Assembly: GCA_016802295.1 (NCBI GenBank)
Contig: JAESIW010000200.1
Coordinates: 3,697,550 to 3,761,549 of the forward strand
Direction of reading: 5' to 3'
Length of the DNA: 64,000 bases
DNA from: Brachionus rotundiformis
Taxonomy: Eukaryota > Rotifera > Eurotatoria > Ploima > Brachionidae
Part shown: piece by piece, positions 35,572 to 46,116 of the stretch
Layout: every line of letters starts with the position of its first letter
Numbering within the stretch: the first letter of the stretch is position 1
Position numbers and translations under genes: made by a program
The notes under the pieces: generated by a model
The model's input: only the letters and a program-made list of their open reading frames with translations
What the model was told of the DNA's origin: nothing
Databases searched by the model: none

Positions 35572-36270
35572 TTACCAATATTATTTTAAACAACATTTAA
35601 GTCAATTAATCGATTTTAAATCGATGGCAAAGCAGTAAATGGATAAAGCATGGAAAAAGCGAGATCAAAAAAAATCTAAAACTACAATGCCTTTATGATC
35701 AACACGAGTAGAAAAAACAAAACCCTCAACTCGTGTTTTATAAATTTTAAGTTCTGCAGTTTAATCATTTTATTGCATTCATTAGTTTAGATTTGGTTTG
35801 TTAAAAATTCAAAATTTTTTTGCTAAAATAAATTTATTTTTATTTCGAAATAGAAATTATGATAAAATTAATACAAAAAATATATATGTATAAATATCAG
35901 TTTTTTCAAAGACTGTTTAAGAAGCTTAACTTGTGTCAAATCGGCTTTTGTTATTTTTACTGAGCCTACCAAATCAGAACTAAATCAAAGCTTAAGTATT
36001 AATAAAAAAATAAAAACAAATGTATCTTTTTTTAGCTTGATTGAATTTATTTCTTAATAAAATTTCTTTTAAAACTATTTTTAACTTTGAAATGCACTAC
36101 GTAATTTTAGATCCAAATCATATTGCCATATGCTTGAAATTTTACTCTAAATCAAACTTAAATTTTGAACGTGTTTAATCATTTTGATTAAATATGATGA
36201 AATTTAAATAATAAATGATAAAATCAAATATTTGTTACTTTAGTTTAAATAGGGAAAAAATTTGATTAAA
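35572..36270. promoter_or_regulatory. Divergent intergenic region between RPL21 and QARS
   Basis: RPL21 (-) and GlnRS (+) start on opposite sides of this 0.7-kb stretch, so it should contain both promoters. It contains a hairpin with 9-bp arms AACACGAGT / ACTCGTGTT at 35701-35737. No TATA box can be singled out in such AT-rich DNA. Confidence 0.5.
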
Positions 36271-36294
36271 TTTAGAACTTTGTCAACTTAAACA

Positions 36295-39255
36295 ATGTCC
36301 AGTCAAGAAGAAAAATCCGAAGCTTTACGTTTTATTGGCTTAACTGATCAAAAAATCCAGGAAACACTCAAAAATGAGACAATAACTGGCATTTTGGTTG
36401 AAATTGTCAATCATGTAAGTGCTATCTGAAAATAATGAGTGATATAAAGTGAAAATATTTGACTATTAAGGCTAAAAGAGTGGTCAATGGTTCAACTTTG
36501 GAAAAGTCATCTGCAAATTTGCTTTACCAAATAGGAACTAAAATAAAATCTCAAATTAGAAGTCGACTTCCTCTTTTGGTCGAAAGTGTTGTCAATAAGA
36601 ATTTGACAAGCGAGCCTCAGCTAAATGGTACACACCTTTATTTGTTTGATAATTTATTAAAAAAAATTGTTTATCTAAGCTGCTTTTGAGTATCTTATTT
36701 CGAATCCTGGTCAAGAATTGGACATTAAGCGGTTCAATGAATACTGTGGTGTGGGTGTTGTTGTCACGCCTGAGCAAATTAAGCAAACTGTGCAAGATGT
36801 TATTGATGCAAACAAATCAGAACTTGTTGAAAAAAGGTACAAATTTCCGATTGGGTCTTTGCTTGGTAAATCAGAATTTCCATTCTTTTTGTCTATTTAT
36901 GTAATGAATACAATTAAGGTGAATTGAGAAAAAGAATTAAATGGGCTGATGGAAAATTGGTCAAGACAGAACTCGATGCTCAATTATTGAACCTTTTAGG
37001 TCCAAAGACCGAACAAGATAATGTCAAGGAAAAAAAAGTTGTATTTTTTTTTTAATATTTTATTTTTATTTTTTCTTTGTAGAAAGAGGAACTAAAGCCT
37101 AAAAAAGCACCAACTACTGAACGTAAGTCATCTTAATGTGTTAGATTAAGTTTAATAATTTGACTAAATTTAACAGAAGCAGAACCAGAAAAGATTCAGT
37201 CATTTATGGAATTGGCTGGTGAAGCATTGAGTTTCCACAAGCCTGGTGAAAACTTCAAGACAGAAGGCTACGTACTCACAGATAAAACAATGGACTTGAT
37301 GAAAAAGCACTTAAAAGAAACAGGTGGTAAAGTAGTAACCCGTTTTCCACCAGAGCCTAATGGTATTTTGCACATTGGTCATGCAAAAGCTATTAATTTC
37401 AACTTTGGTTACGCAAAAGTAATTAACTCAAGATTTAGTGATAATTTTTAGTAAAGAAAAAATGTTTCAGCATAACAATGGAATTTGTTATCTACGTTTT
37501 GACGATACCAATCCGGAAAAAGAGGAGGAAAAGTATTTCAGAGGTATCATTGAAATGGTCGATTGGCTCGGCTATAAGCCATACAAAATAACTCATGCTT
37601 CAGACCAGTTCGACAAACTGTACGAATTAGCCAAAGAGTTAATCAGGCGTGGCAAGGCTTATGCATGCCATCAGAAAAATGAAGAAATTAAGGGTCATAA
37701 TCCACCACCGTCGCCTTGGAGAGATAGACCGATTGAAGAGTCATTAAAAATATTCGAGGCAAATATTTTTTTTATTTTTTTGTTGTAATTTTTTGTTACC
37801 ATTTTTTAAATTTAAGGATATGAAAAAAGGAAAATTTGATGAGGGTGAAGTGACTTTAAGAATGAAGTATACAATGGAAGATGGCAAACAAGATCCAGTT
37901 GCTTATCGCATCAAATACGCTCATCATGCCAAAGCTGGCGACAAATGGTGCATTTACCCCACTTATGATTTTACTCATTGCTTGAACGACTCTCTGGAAA
38001 ACATTACTCATTCATTGTGTACCAAAGAATTCCAGTCAAGAAGATCTGCTTATTATTGGCTATGTAACTCGCTAGATGTATACTGTCCAGTTCAATGGGA
38101 ATATGGAAGACTAAATCTAAATTATACAGTGGTTTCAAAGCGTAAACTAATGAAACTAATCCAAGAAGGCGTCTGCAGGTAATAGTTTATTAATTAATCG
38201 ATTAATTGTAAGTGATAGATAATTTTTCAAGTGATTGGGACGATCCAAAGCTGTACACTTTGTCCGCTCTAAGACGCAAAGGCTATCCACCAGAAGCCAT
38301 TAACATGTTTTGTGCCAAAGTAGATTTTTTTGTTTATAAATAATCTTACAATTTATTTAAAATTTAATTTCAAGGTTGGAGTTACCATGGCACAAACTAC
38401 CACAGATATATCACTTTTAGAATCGTGTGTTCGAACAGTATTAAATGTGACTGCTCCAAGAGCGATGGCTGTTTTAGAACCACTTAAGGTTACCATTGAA
38501 AACTTTCCATCAGAGTCAAAAATTGAAATTGAGGTTCCAAATTTTCCAAATGACGAATCCAAAGGAATTCATAAGGTTGCTTTTGATCGAGTTGTTTATT
38601 TAGATTTGTGTGACTTCAATGAAGTAATTTAGATTAAATGGTAATTAGTTTTTTAGCTAATTATTTGGTCACTAGAATCCAACTGATAAAGGCTACAAGC
38701 GTTTAAGTTTAGCTCAACCAGTCGGATTGAGATATACAGGTTATCAATTAGCTGTGAAAGAAGTGGTTAGAAATAATGATGGCTCTGTGAAAGAATTGAT
38801 AGCTACATGTACCAAAGTTGGAGAAAATGTAAAACCAAAAGGTTTCATTCAATGGGTTTCGCATCCCGTGCATTTTGAAGCAAGACTTTACGAAAAATTG
38901 TACATTTTTTAAACTCTTACTTTTATGGTAAAAATTTATGGGAATTTAGATTTAATCATGAAAACCCCGAAGATCCCAAAGAGGTTCCGAATGGTTGGCT
39001 GAGTGATGTAAATAAAAATTCTCTCAGAGTTATCAAAAACGCAATGGTTGATACCTCAGTTCTTTCTAGTAAAGTATTTGATAAATTTCAATTCGAAAGA
39101 ATCGGTTATTTCAGTGTTGATCCAGATACAACTGAAGACATGGTACTTTTAAATAATTTAAATATGATTTTTATTTATTTAATTACTTTGTTTGTTTTAC
39201 CAAGATGGTGTTCAATAGAACTGTTTCGCTAAAGGAAGATCATGAAAAGAAATAA
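36295..39255 (+). CDS. QARS1: Glutaminyl-tRNA synthetase, cytoplasmic, 13 exons
   Basis: Charges tRNA-Gln with glutamine. Exons: 36295-36414, 36471-36627, 36680-36865, 36919-37037, 37083-37122, 37177-37418, 37471-37758, 37817-38178, 38232-38319, 38375-38623, 38676-38899, 38950-39142, 39205-39255. They splice in frame to 772 residues, against 775 in human. The N-terminal helical domain (ALRFIGLTDQKIQETLKN) is followed by the class I catalytic core with RFPPEPNGILHIGHAKAINFN (split here: HIGH motif), RFDDTNPEKEEEKYF, TYDFTHCLNDSLENITHSLCT across the acceptor end-binding region, and VVSKRKL as the KMSKS equivalent. The C-terminal anticodon-binding barrels end VFNRTVSLKED. Introns are 45-62 bp. 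Intron 7 begins with GC (GAG|GCAAAT) instead of GT. A TTTAG acceptor lies 20 bases before the ATG. Confidence 0.96.
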
Positions 39256-40601
39256 ATTAAAATGCGAATTTGTGACTTTTTATTTAATTTAATTTTTAGT
39301 TAATCGTTAACTTTGTCAATAAAAAATTCAAAAATATTTTCTAATTTATTCATTTCTCAAAATTGCACTAAAGTAAAAAAAAAGTCTTTTAAAGTCTCAA
39401 TTAAATTAATTAATAACTAAAATTATTAAGAAATAATTAAATTGATATAATAATTAGAAAAATATTTAATAGCTTTTCATTTACCAAATGACTTTTGAAT
39501 AACACTGGTATTGCTTGATTTTTTTAAATTATGTCCATATGATTCTCATCGAAGTTTTTGATCAAACATTCATGGTCATTGCGATTTTTTAATCATAAAA
39601 ATTAATCATTTTGATTATTATAAAATAAAATGAGAATAAAAGAAAAAATAAATAAATAAATGGCAGCTTTCATTTCAATTCCAAGAGATAATCTTTAAAT
39701 ATTAGAATTAATCGTTAATTTAATTTAAATAATTTTAATTATGCTTTACATGTTATTTAAATTTAGAAAAAAAAATTTATAACAATTTTTTTCGACCCAT
39801 TGATAAGATCGATCTTTTAAATTTTTTAAGTTTTTTATTTAAAAAATATAGGAAAGAATTTATTTCGAATTTAATATTTGAATTTTATTTTTAGATTTAA
39901 TTTAATTTAATAGAAGACCTTAACTCAATAAAAAAGATAATCGTTAATTTTCTCCACAGATACTGATTCTAATTAGATGATTCGGTGAACGAAACAAGGA
40001 TACTTAAGACATTGATTGGATTATTAATTGATTATTTTCATTCCCTTGATCATGTTTAGTAAAGTAAAATTCGCTTGGAATAATAAAGAAATCAAATATT
40101 AACTTCTGGATTAATAAACAAAAAACTTCCAACTGATTCAAAAGGAGATCAATAAATACAATTTTGCTACAGACATTGATGATAGGACAATATATTAGCA
40201 GATAGATAAAAATGTTGGTAAAAAAGACCATTTAGATTGAAAAAAAATTTTCAAATTTTAAATTTTGAATTTGTAAGTTTTTTCTATCTATGTATCATTT
40301 AAGTTTATTAATGACGGTATAAAGACCATCTACATCAACAATTGGGCTAGGATCTACATTTTTTCATTAAATTTTGATTGACTGCTTATAAGACTACTAC
40401 GTTATTTTAATATCTTCAAAGGCGGTCAAACTTTTCAAAAATTAATTTTCTTTTTTATACTTTAATTTAAAAAAAATTATCTTGAAATTTTATTAATAAA
40501 TTTACATTTAAAAATATATTCAATATACCCTATTAATTTTGGTAGTTTTGACAGGACAAAAAATGAGATAATTTTTATTAAATACAACTATTAATTTTTA
40601 A
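39256..40601. other. AT-rich convergent intergenic region
   Basis: GlnRS and the TIR-ankyrin gene converge here. A less AT-rich patch near 40290-40430 has no frame or recognisable structure. No gene was seen. Confidence 0.45.
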
Positions 40602-42021
40602 TCAAAACAACAGCATATCAATAACATCTTTACATTTGGATTTCAGAGCTTTTTTATTTTTAATTTTGAAACCAATTTGAAATTCTTTATTTAACTTACC
40701 AACATCAATTGGTCTTTTTCCTTTATTGTTTTTAATATAAATGTTAGCATTCATCTTAAGAAGATATTTAATAATATTGGCATGACCAGACTGAGCCGCT
40801 TTTGGTTAAAAATACGCTTGGAATGACTATGTATTCAATTTAATTAAATTAAGCAAACCTAAATGTAGCAAAGTGTTGCCATCGCTATCCTGATTGTCTA
40901 ACATTCTTAAATCTTTTTCCAATAAAAGCTGAATTATTTTCAAAGAGCCATTACTAGAAGCTAAATTGACTCAGAATTAGAATTTTTTGATATTAAACAA
41001 AAAACCTTTATGGCATGGCGTAGAACCATTATAACACTTTTTTTTAATTAAACTTGGATATTCTTTTACAATATAATCAACAATATTTTCACATTCATTT
41101 ATTACAGCTAAACAAAAAGTGATAAAATAGACCTTTAATGAAAAAAGTTAATTGACTAAACCCCAATGTAATATTGTTTGACCAAGATTATCTTCTTTAA
41201 AAACATCTCCCTTCTGATCAATTAAGTATTCTAGCATGGCCAAATTACCATTAGAAGCCGCTAAATAAATCGAAGTATTGGATATTTTCTAGATTTGACA
41301 AAAAAAAATTTTAAAATTTACCATCATGTAAACTTATTGTACCATAAGTATCTTCAGAATTCACGTCTCCAGAATTTTCTACATACTCACGTACAATATT
41401 CAAATCGCCGTTTTGAACAGCTTATGTTATGCTTAATTGATTAAATATTTCAATAGATTGAAATTAATCTTACCTTCCCTAAATTCATATTCAGAAATAT
41501 TTTTTTCGAATTTTCTACCTAGATGTATCAATAAATAATCTTAGTTATAAACAATTTAAGATTTTTAAAAATTTACAAGTTTTTTTCATATTTCTTAATG
41601 GTTTGATTAGCTTGCTGATTTGATCGACAATTAAATGATTCCAATCAGCACTTTTCTCATACTTTAGGTACAAAAGATTGCTTACTAAAAGACCAACACC
41701 GCCTAAATCATTTATTTGTACCTTTTCAAACAAAATTGGCAATATTATCTTATCATTTTGCTTTCTTTTGCAATCATTTGCAAAATTTATTTCACGTTGG
41801 CACATTTCAGATTTGGAATACTTCATTGTTAAGCAGCAAATTATCATTTGTGAATCTCTTATAGCCTCAGCGATTTCATTACTCAAATTATGTCCTGTAA
41901 GCATGCTTTTTTCGTCCATCCATACATTATAGCCATTTCTGGTCAAAATAGAATAGAGATTTTTTACTTCAGGCTTAATGTCATGATTATACGAAATGAA
42001 TATGTCATTTCTATAATCCAT
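40602..42021 (-). CDS. TIR domain-ankyrin repeat protein, 8 exons
   Basis: Exons in coding order: 42021-41577, 41518-41474, 41420-41322, 41260-41162, 41107-41006, 40960-40859, 40798-40700, 40648-40602; total 345 residues. Exon 1 encodes a TIR domain (DIFISYNHDIK, YNVWMDEKSMLTG, SNEIAEAI, IICCLTMKYSKSEMCQREI), of the type seen in invertebrate TIR-ankyrin proteins, whose TIRs may act in innate signalling or as NADases; the glutamate in MDEKSM is the candidate catalytic position by comparison with SARM1, but this is inference. Five ankyrin repeats of 33-34 residues follow, each in its own exon of 99-102 bp. Every intron is phase 1 and splits the codon after the LH of the repeat (LHD|AASNGN, LHW|AVIN, CHK|ASSNG, LHL|AAQSG). 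The last intron could be retained in frame. No signal peptide or membrane segment. Confidence 0.85.
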
Positions 42022-42240
42022 ATTTTTTAAAATTTTTAATTAACTAGTAAATTTTTTTAAAAAATTGAAAAAAAAATGCGATAAATGTTGCTAGGAATTT
42101 AAATGTTGCTAGGAATTTAATTTGATGATAAGCTCGTTTTATTTCGTTTTATTTTACTAAAATAAAATGGTTTTTTAATTGAATAAAGTATTATATATAA
42201 TTTTAAAACTTTATTTTTATTTGAGAAAATAAAATTTAAA
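42022..42240. promoter_or_regulatory. Divergent promoter region with an 18-bp tandem duplication
   Basis: The TIR-ankyrin gene (-) and the GNAT gene (+) begin 219 bases apart, so the two promoters overlap. A perfect 18-bp tandem repeat, AAATGTTGCTAGGAATTT twice, occupies 42083-42118. It is more GC-rich than its surroundings and could be a paired factor-binding site; this is inference. Confidence 0.55.
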
Positions 42241-43929
42241 ATGACTAATTATTCTATTGAAACTAAAGACAACAAAAAAGTAGAGGTCCAACAACGAGAA
42301 ATTAATTCACAAGATAAAGAATGGTTTGTCAAAGAGTTTGTTCGTAGTTTCTTGTTTGTATATGGTAATAAAGTATTTTACATTAGTAAAAACGATAAGG
42401 ATATATTACTAAGCCAGAAGGACATTAAGGAAAAAGAAAAATGGCTTAACGAGACAGCTGAGGATGAATTTACTGAATATGTAGCTAATCCGAAGCCTGG
42501 CCACAAGGCTTTGGCTGTCTTTATGGATTCTAAGCCTGTTGGAATTGTTCTTTACAGAGAGCTTAAAGAAGAGAACATATTTTATTTGGCACAAGGGTTT
42601 ATTATTCCTGAGTACCAAAAGAAGGGCATTGGCTCTCGTTTATTAGAAAAGCTTTTAGAACAGATATCACAAGATTATGACGAATTTCATATACTGACCA
42701 GACATCAAAATGATGCTGCTATGTGCTTATATAATCTATTGGGTTTTGCGGTTGGTAATGCTCAAATTGTTGAAAAGTATGGCTACGATCCGATGCGATA
42801 CATTTCATTTGTCAAGAATTCGCCGCAAAAAAGAAAACTTTTTCATGCCAAAAAGATAGAGCATACAGATCTTAACGCTCAAAATGAAAAATGGTTCCAA
42901 GCACAAATGAAAGATATCTACCAAAGCATCTATGGAACAAAATCAATTATAGTTCAAAGATCAAATGGTCCAGTCACACTTGGTGTTGATGATCAAGCTG
43001 AAAAGGAAGAATGGATTAATGAAACTATTAACAATTGTTTGAACCAATTTTATGTTAACCGAAAACCTGGGTTTGAATCATTGCTATTTAATTATGAAGA
43101 GCACCCTATTGCTTGTTTTCTTTATGAAGTAAATAGTGATTATATTCATATAACAGAAGCATTTGTGGTCGAGGAATACAGATGTAAGGGTTTATTCAGG
43201 CTTTTTATAAACACTATTTCATCATTGTACAAAACTAATGGAATAAAAAGTATAAAAATTAATGTGAGACACCAGAATGACGCAATGATGCAATGTGCTT
43301 CGAAAATGGGATTTTATATCAATGCTGACTCGCCGTCCATTTTCCATGTAAGTATGCAAAAAAGTATAGAAAACTTTGAGATCAGAAAAATTTCCGCTCG
43401 TGGTATTCAATTTATGGATTGTAAAAGTGAAGACCACAATTGGTTACTAATTAATTATGTAAAGCATTTTTTAAATGTTTTTAATAATAAGATATTTATT
43501 ACTAAAAATGAAGCTAATGAAAATCCGCTCATATTAAACAATGAAAAGTTAAAAAAAAAATTTGCCACTGATCTAGCTAATAGATATTTAAATGATTTGA
43601 ATGAAAATAAGATAAAAGTGCAAATTGTTTGGAAAAACAATGAAAAGATTGGAGCTGTCTATTTCAAGCTTGATATTAACAATAGCTCTTTATTAATTTT
43701 AGATTTTTTCACAGTTAATGATGAAATTTCGCAAAACATTCTTAGTGATTTTGTAAAATGCTATAGAAATAGCAGCAACACCAAAGTAATTAAAGCAGTG
43801 GTAAATCATCAAAACGAAATATTCATTCAAGCTTTGGTGAATAACAATTTTCAAATGGGAAAAAATCTGGCTTCAAATCAGCCCAATGAGGCTTTATATC
43901 AGAAATATTTTTATTTAAATTTATTTTGA
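42241..43929 (+). CDS. Protein with three tandem GNAT acetyltransferase-like domains
   Basis: A 562-residue intronless frame made of three diverged repeats of about 185 residues. Each contains a WxxE/N helix, a strand-turn-strand core and a RHQND-like block: TRHQNDAAMCLYNLLGF, VRHQNDAMMQCASKMGF and VNHQNEIFIQALVNNNF. Only repeat 1 retains the acetyl-CoA pyrophosphate loop (EYQKKGIGSRLLEKL, Q/RxxGxG). Repeat 2 has YRCKGLFR and repeat 3 has lost it, so the last two domains are probably structural or regulatory. The expected activity is transfer of acetyl from acetyl-CoA to an amine; the substrate is unknown. The absence of introns, when most neighbours have many, leaves bacterial origin possible but unproven. 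It is transcribed divergently from the TIR-ankyrin gene. Confidence 0.82.
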   Translation: MTNYSIETKDNKKVEVQQREINSQDKEWFVKEFVRSFLFVYGNKVFYISKNDKDILLSQKDIKEKEKWLNETAEDEFTEYVANPKPGHKALAVFMDSKPVGIVLYRELKEENIFYLAQGFIIPEYQKKGIGSRLLEKLLEQISQDYDEFHILTRHQNDAAMCLYNLLGFAVGNAQIVEKYGYDPMRYISFVKNSPQKRKLFHAKKIEHTDLNAQNEKWFQAQMKDIYQSIYGTKSIIVQRSNGPVTLGVDDQAEKEEWINETINNCLNQFYVNRKPGFESLLFNYEEHPIACFLYEVNSDYIHITEAFVVEEYRCKGLFRLFINTISSLYKTNGIKSIKINVRHQNDAMMQCASKMGFYINADSPSIFHVSMQKSIENFEIRKISARGIQFMDCKSEDHNWLLINYVKHFLNVFNNKIFITKNEANENPLILNNEKLKKKFATDLANRYLNDLNENKIKVQIVWKNNEKIGAVYFKLDINNSSLLILDFFTVNDEISQNILSDFVKCYRNSSNTKVIKAVVNHQNEIFIQALVNNNFQMGKNLASNQPNEALYQKYFYLNLF

Positions 43930-44224
43930 AATAAGACACAGAAATATTTTCATATATTTTTAGATCCCAGTAAAATTTAATAAAAAGTAGTCCTGAAAAA
44001 TACAGTAAATAGTTAAACTTTTCACTATTTCCATATTTCTTTTCTTATTGACCAATTTACAAAGTAAAATTTGTGATCTAATTTCAATGTTTATTAAACG
44101 TTAAGTGAAATCTTGCCAATTTATGAAAAGTATCCAATTTTAAATTTAAACTACAGTAGTCTATATATCAATATTTAAAAAAAACCTTAGGCTATTGAAT
44201 TTTAGATTTTAAATTTGATTTAAA

Positions 44225-45880
44225 GTAGGAGTAGTAGTTTAAACTGCAGCTTAGAGGCTATCTAAGCATAGCCCTAGAGAGCTTTAGCAGTCGCTTCTAT
44301 TTGTTTTGTCATCCAAATATCAAGTTTGGCTTTCACGAATTAGACAATAGCTCTTTCTTCTCAATTCATATCTTTGACTACCAGTTTTTGCATTTAGACT
44401 ATTATTGATTCCTTAATTAAATTTCTTAATAATTGTTTATCAGTTTGTACATCTAAATTAGATCACCTTTTAATCTCCTTGAATTCAGATTAGTTAAATC
44501 TAGCCTCAACAAGCGTTGTTGATAATAATTTTTGGAATTGCTCTTATTTGAACCCTCTCAAGCTCATTTATACCTAATATATCATCTGTTTGTAAATACC
44601 CAAATCCCTTTCGATCTTTCAACTTACTAAAAGTTTTCAAACCAAGCTTATAAACTCTGGATTTTTGTTGCCAATATGAACAACTTAACATTTTTCTTCA
44701 TAAAGCAGGGTCGACCATTCTTTTGATCATTTTCACACTCGTAGTATTGTAGGCTATAAATCTAGTTAGAATTTCAATTTTTGACATTATCTGTGTGATC
44801 AGCTTAAGCTTCACAAGGTGCAGTTAGTTCATTGTTTCTCCGATCCCGCTCTTCCCTGAGTTTTTTATGGGCGATTTTCTCACTTGGCGTAAGATCTTCA
44901 TTAATATATACTCCTTTAAGTTCTTCAGAATTACGTAGCTTTTTGCTATTACCAAGCATATCCAACTTGGAACTGATACTGTCCATTTCACTAACGAATA
45001 GGACTCGTTCGATTTTGGATCCCGCTGATTCCACTGCCCTGACTGGCGTTTTTTTAGTGATGCATTTTGCTTTCTTTACTTTTGTCTCTGGTACTCCAAT
45101 TGCTAAGGCCAGTTTTTTTGCCAGAATCATCTCCTCGTTCTCTTTGAACATGCTCACTGGGATTGCAGCTATAACGTTCTGAGCTCTTTCCTCCTTCCTC
45201 CTCAGCTCCGTAGCCACAGTTGCCATCATCATTGCGGTCTTGTCATTCTGGTGTGCATTACCCGCGACCACATTTGCCCAGCTGAACGAAATATTCTCTT
45301 TTGCAACCTCTTTGCTACTTTTTTTCAACTTAGCCATCTCTTTCTTTAGCGCTTCGTTTTGCTCTTTCAATTCAAGGATACCATCCACGAGGCCTTTGAT
45401 CCAAGTGTGTTGTCTCCGGATAACCGATGCGAGTTCAGTGTTCTTAGGATTCTCTGATAAGGTTTCCGGCCAATTAGCTTCTGTCGACCAGTTACGTCGG
45501 ATTTCAGCAAGAATCTCTGCTGACATTATTTTTAGTCGTTTTTTTGGATATTATTCAACATGTTCTTTATATATAATAAAAAAGACAGAACCTAGCACCG
45601 AAACTTGTGGAACTCCACTGTTAACTTTTATCCAATATGAGCTAATATCTCCTAGAACTATTTTTTGTGAGCGTTCTGAAAGGAAATTTTTTATCCACTT
45701 TATCAGACCCTCACCTATCCCAAAAAATTTAAGTTTATACCGAAGCTTTCTATGAGAGACTTTGTCGAAAGCCTAGCGAAATCTGTATTAATGTCAACCG
45801 ATAAATATCGCTTCAGAAATAAAATCTTAGGTTTCTAATAAATTACTTTTTTGACAAGAAACCATGCCTGATGTGAATAT
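44225..45880 (-). mobile_element. Decayed LINE, interrupted by an ORF1-like frame
   Basis: Minus strand from about 45880: a frameshifted start (SEAIFIG), then a clear RT palm segment AFDKVSHRKLRYKLKFF, GLIKWIKNFLSERSQK and GVPQVSVLGSVFFIIY at 45770-45545, in which the usual GVPQGSVLGP is altered. The second half, with the FADD motif, is missing. RT thumb and C-terminal pieces resume at about 44720-44300 (ELERVQIRAIPKI, RLDLTNLNSRRLKGDLI, YKLINN), with stops. The left end near 44225-44240 has CTACTACTCCTACT, a decayed version of the CTA-repeat tail seen on the LINE at 50593. An intact gag-like frame lies between the two halves and is listed separately. Confidence 0.75.
44804..45526 (-). CDS. 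LINE ORF1-like (gag-like) protein, intact frame
   Basis: A 240-codon frame, notably richer in GC than the surrounding DNA. The product has an N-terminal tryptophan-bearing region, a coiled coil (IRRQHTWIKGLVDGILELKEQNEALKK split across residues about 36-70), then a conserved-looking C-terminal block with ERVLFVSEM, GVYINEDLTPSEKIAHKKLREERDRRN. The last block is typical of ORF1 proteins of animal LINEs, which bind nucleic acid and the element RNA. A 9-bp direct repeat TGACATTAT flanks it (44782-44790 and 45521-45529) and includes the start codon; it may be a target-site duplication or coincidence. It lies within the decayed RT in the same orientation, so the arrangement is either a later insertion or a scrambled element. 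Confidence 0.7.
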   Translation of the reverse strand: MSAEILAEIRRNWSTEANWPETLSENPKNTELASVIRRQHTWIKGLVDGILELKEQNEALKKEMAKLKKSSKEVAKENISFSWANVVAGNAHQNDKTAMMMATVATELRRKEERAQNVIAAIPVSMFKENEEMILAKKLALAIGVPETKVKKAKCITKKTPVRAVESAGSKIERVLFVSEMDSISSKLDMLGNSKKLRNSEELKGVYINEDLTPSEKIAHKKLREERDRRNNELTAPCEA

Positions 45881-45959
45881 TAAATTATTATTAGGTAAAT
45901 GATAATAACTAAATATCCACATCACGCATTATTATGAAGTGTAGATCATAAGTGTTCGA

Positions 45960-46085
45960 TTGAGATCAACTTTGTTTATACCAATTTTGCATCAATGCAT
46001 GACCAAAGGTTCTCGATAGGATTAAGATCAGGTGATCTGGCACACCATGGTAAGAGGGCAATATTATTCTCATCAAACTACTCTT
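45960..46085 (-). pseudogene. Tc1/mariner transposase fragment
   Basis: The minus strand reads NNIALLPWCARSPDLNPIENLWSC then IDAKLV, with RSPDLNPIENLW being the hallmark around the last catalytic acidic residue of Tc1-family DDE transposases. Stops follow, and the rest of the transposase and terminal inverted repeats were not found. It abuts the decayed LINE, so this is a small graveyard of mobile elements. Confidence 0.85.
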
Positions 46086-46092
46086 TAATCTC

Positions 46093-46116
46093 TATGTGCT
46101 GGAACCCCAGCACATA
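46093..46116. repeat. Perfect 10-bp hairpin
   Basis: TATGTGCTGG and CCAGCACATA separated by four bases. It sits just beside the Tc1 fragment and stands out by its GC content. It could be part of a transposon end or a structured RNA element; no run of T follows that would make it a terminator. Confidence 0.6.

Noticed and set aside
40640..40700. Calling the last TIR-ankyrin intron with certainty
   Set aside because: Both splicing and read-through keep the frame to the same stop, so the final exon structure stays open.
41281..41330. Apparent frameshift in the TIR-ankyrin gene between the first and second repeats
   Set aside because: Using TTTAG|CG at 41261 as the acceptor, in place of the nearer CTAG, restores frame and gives a normal repeat, so the gene is intact.
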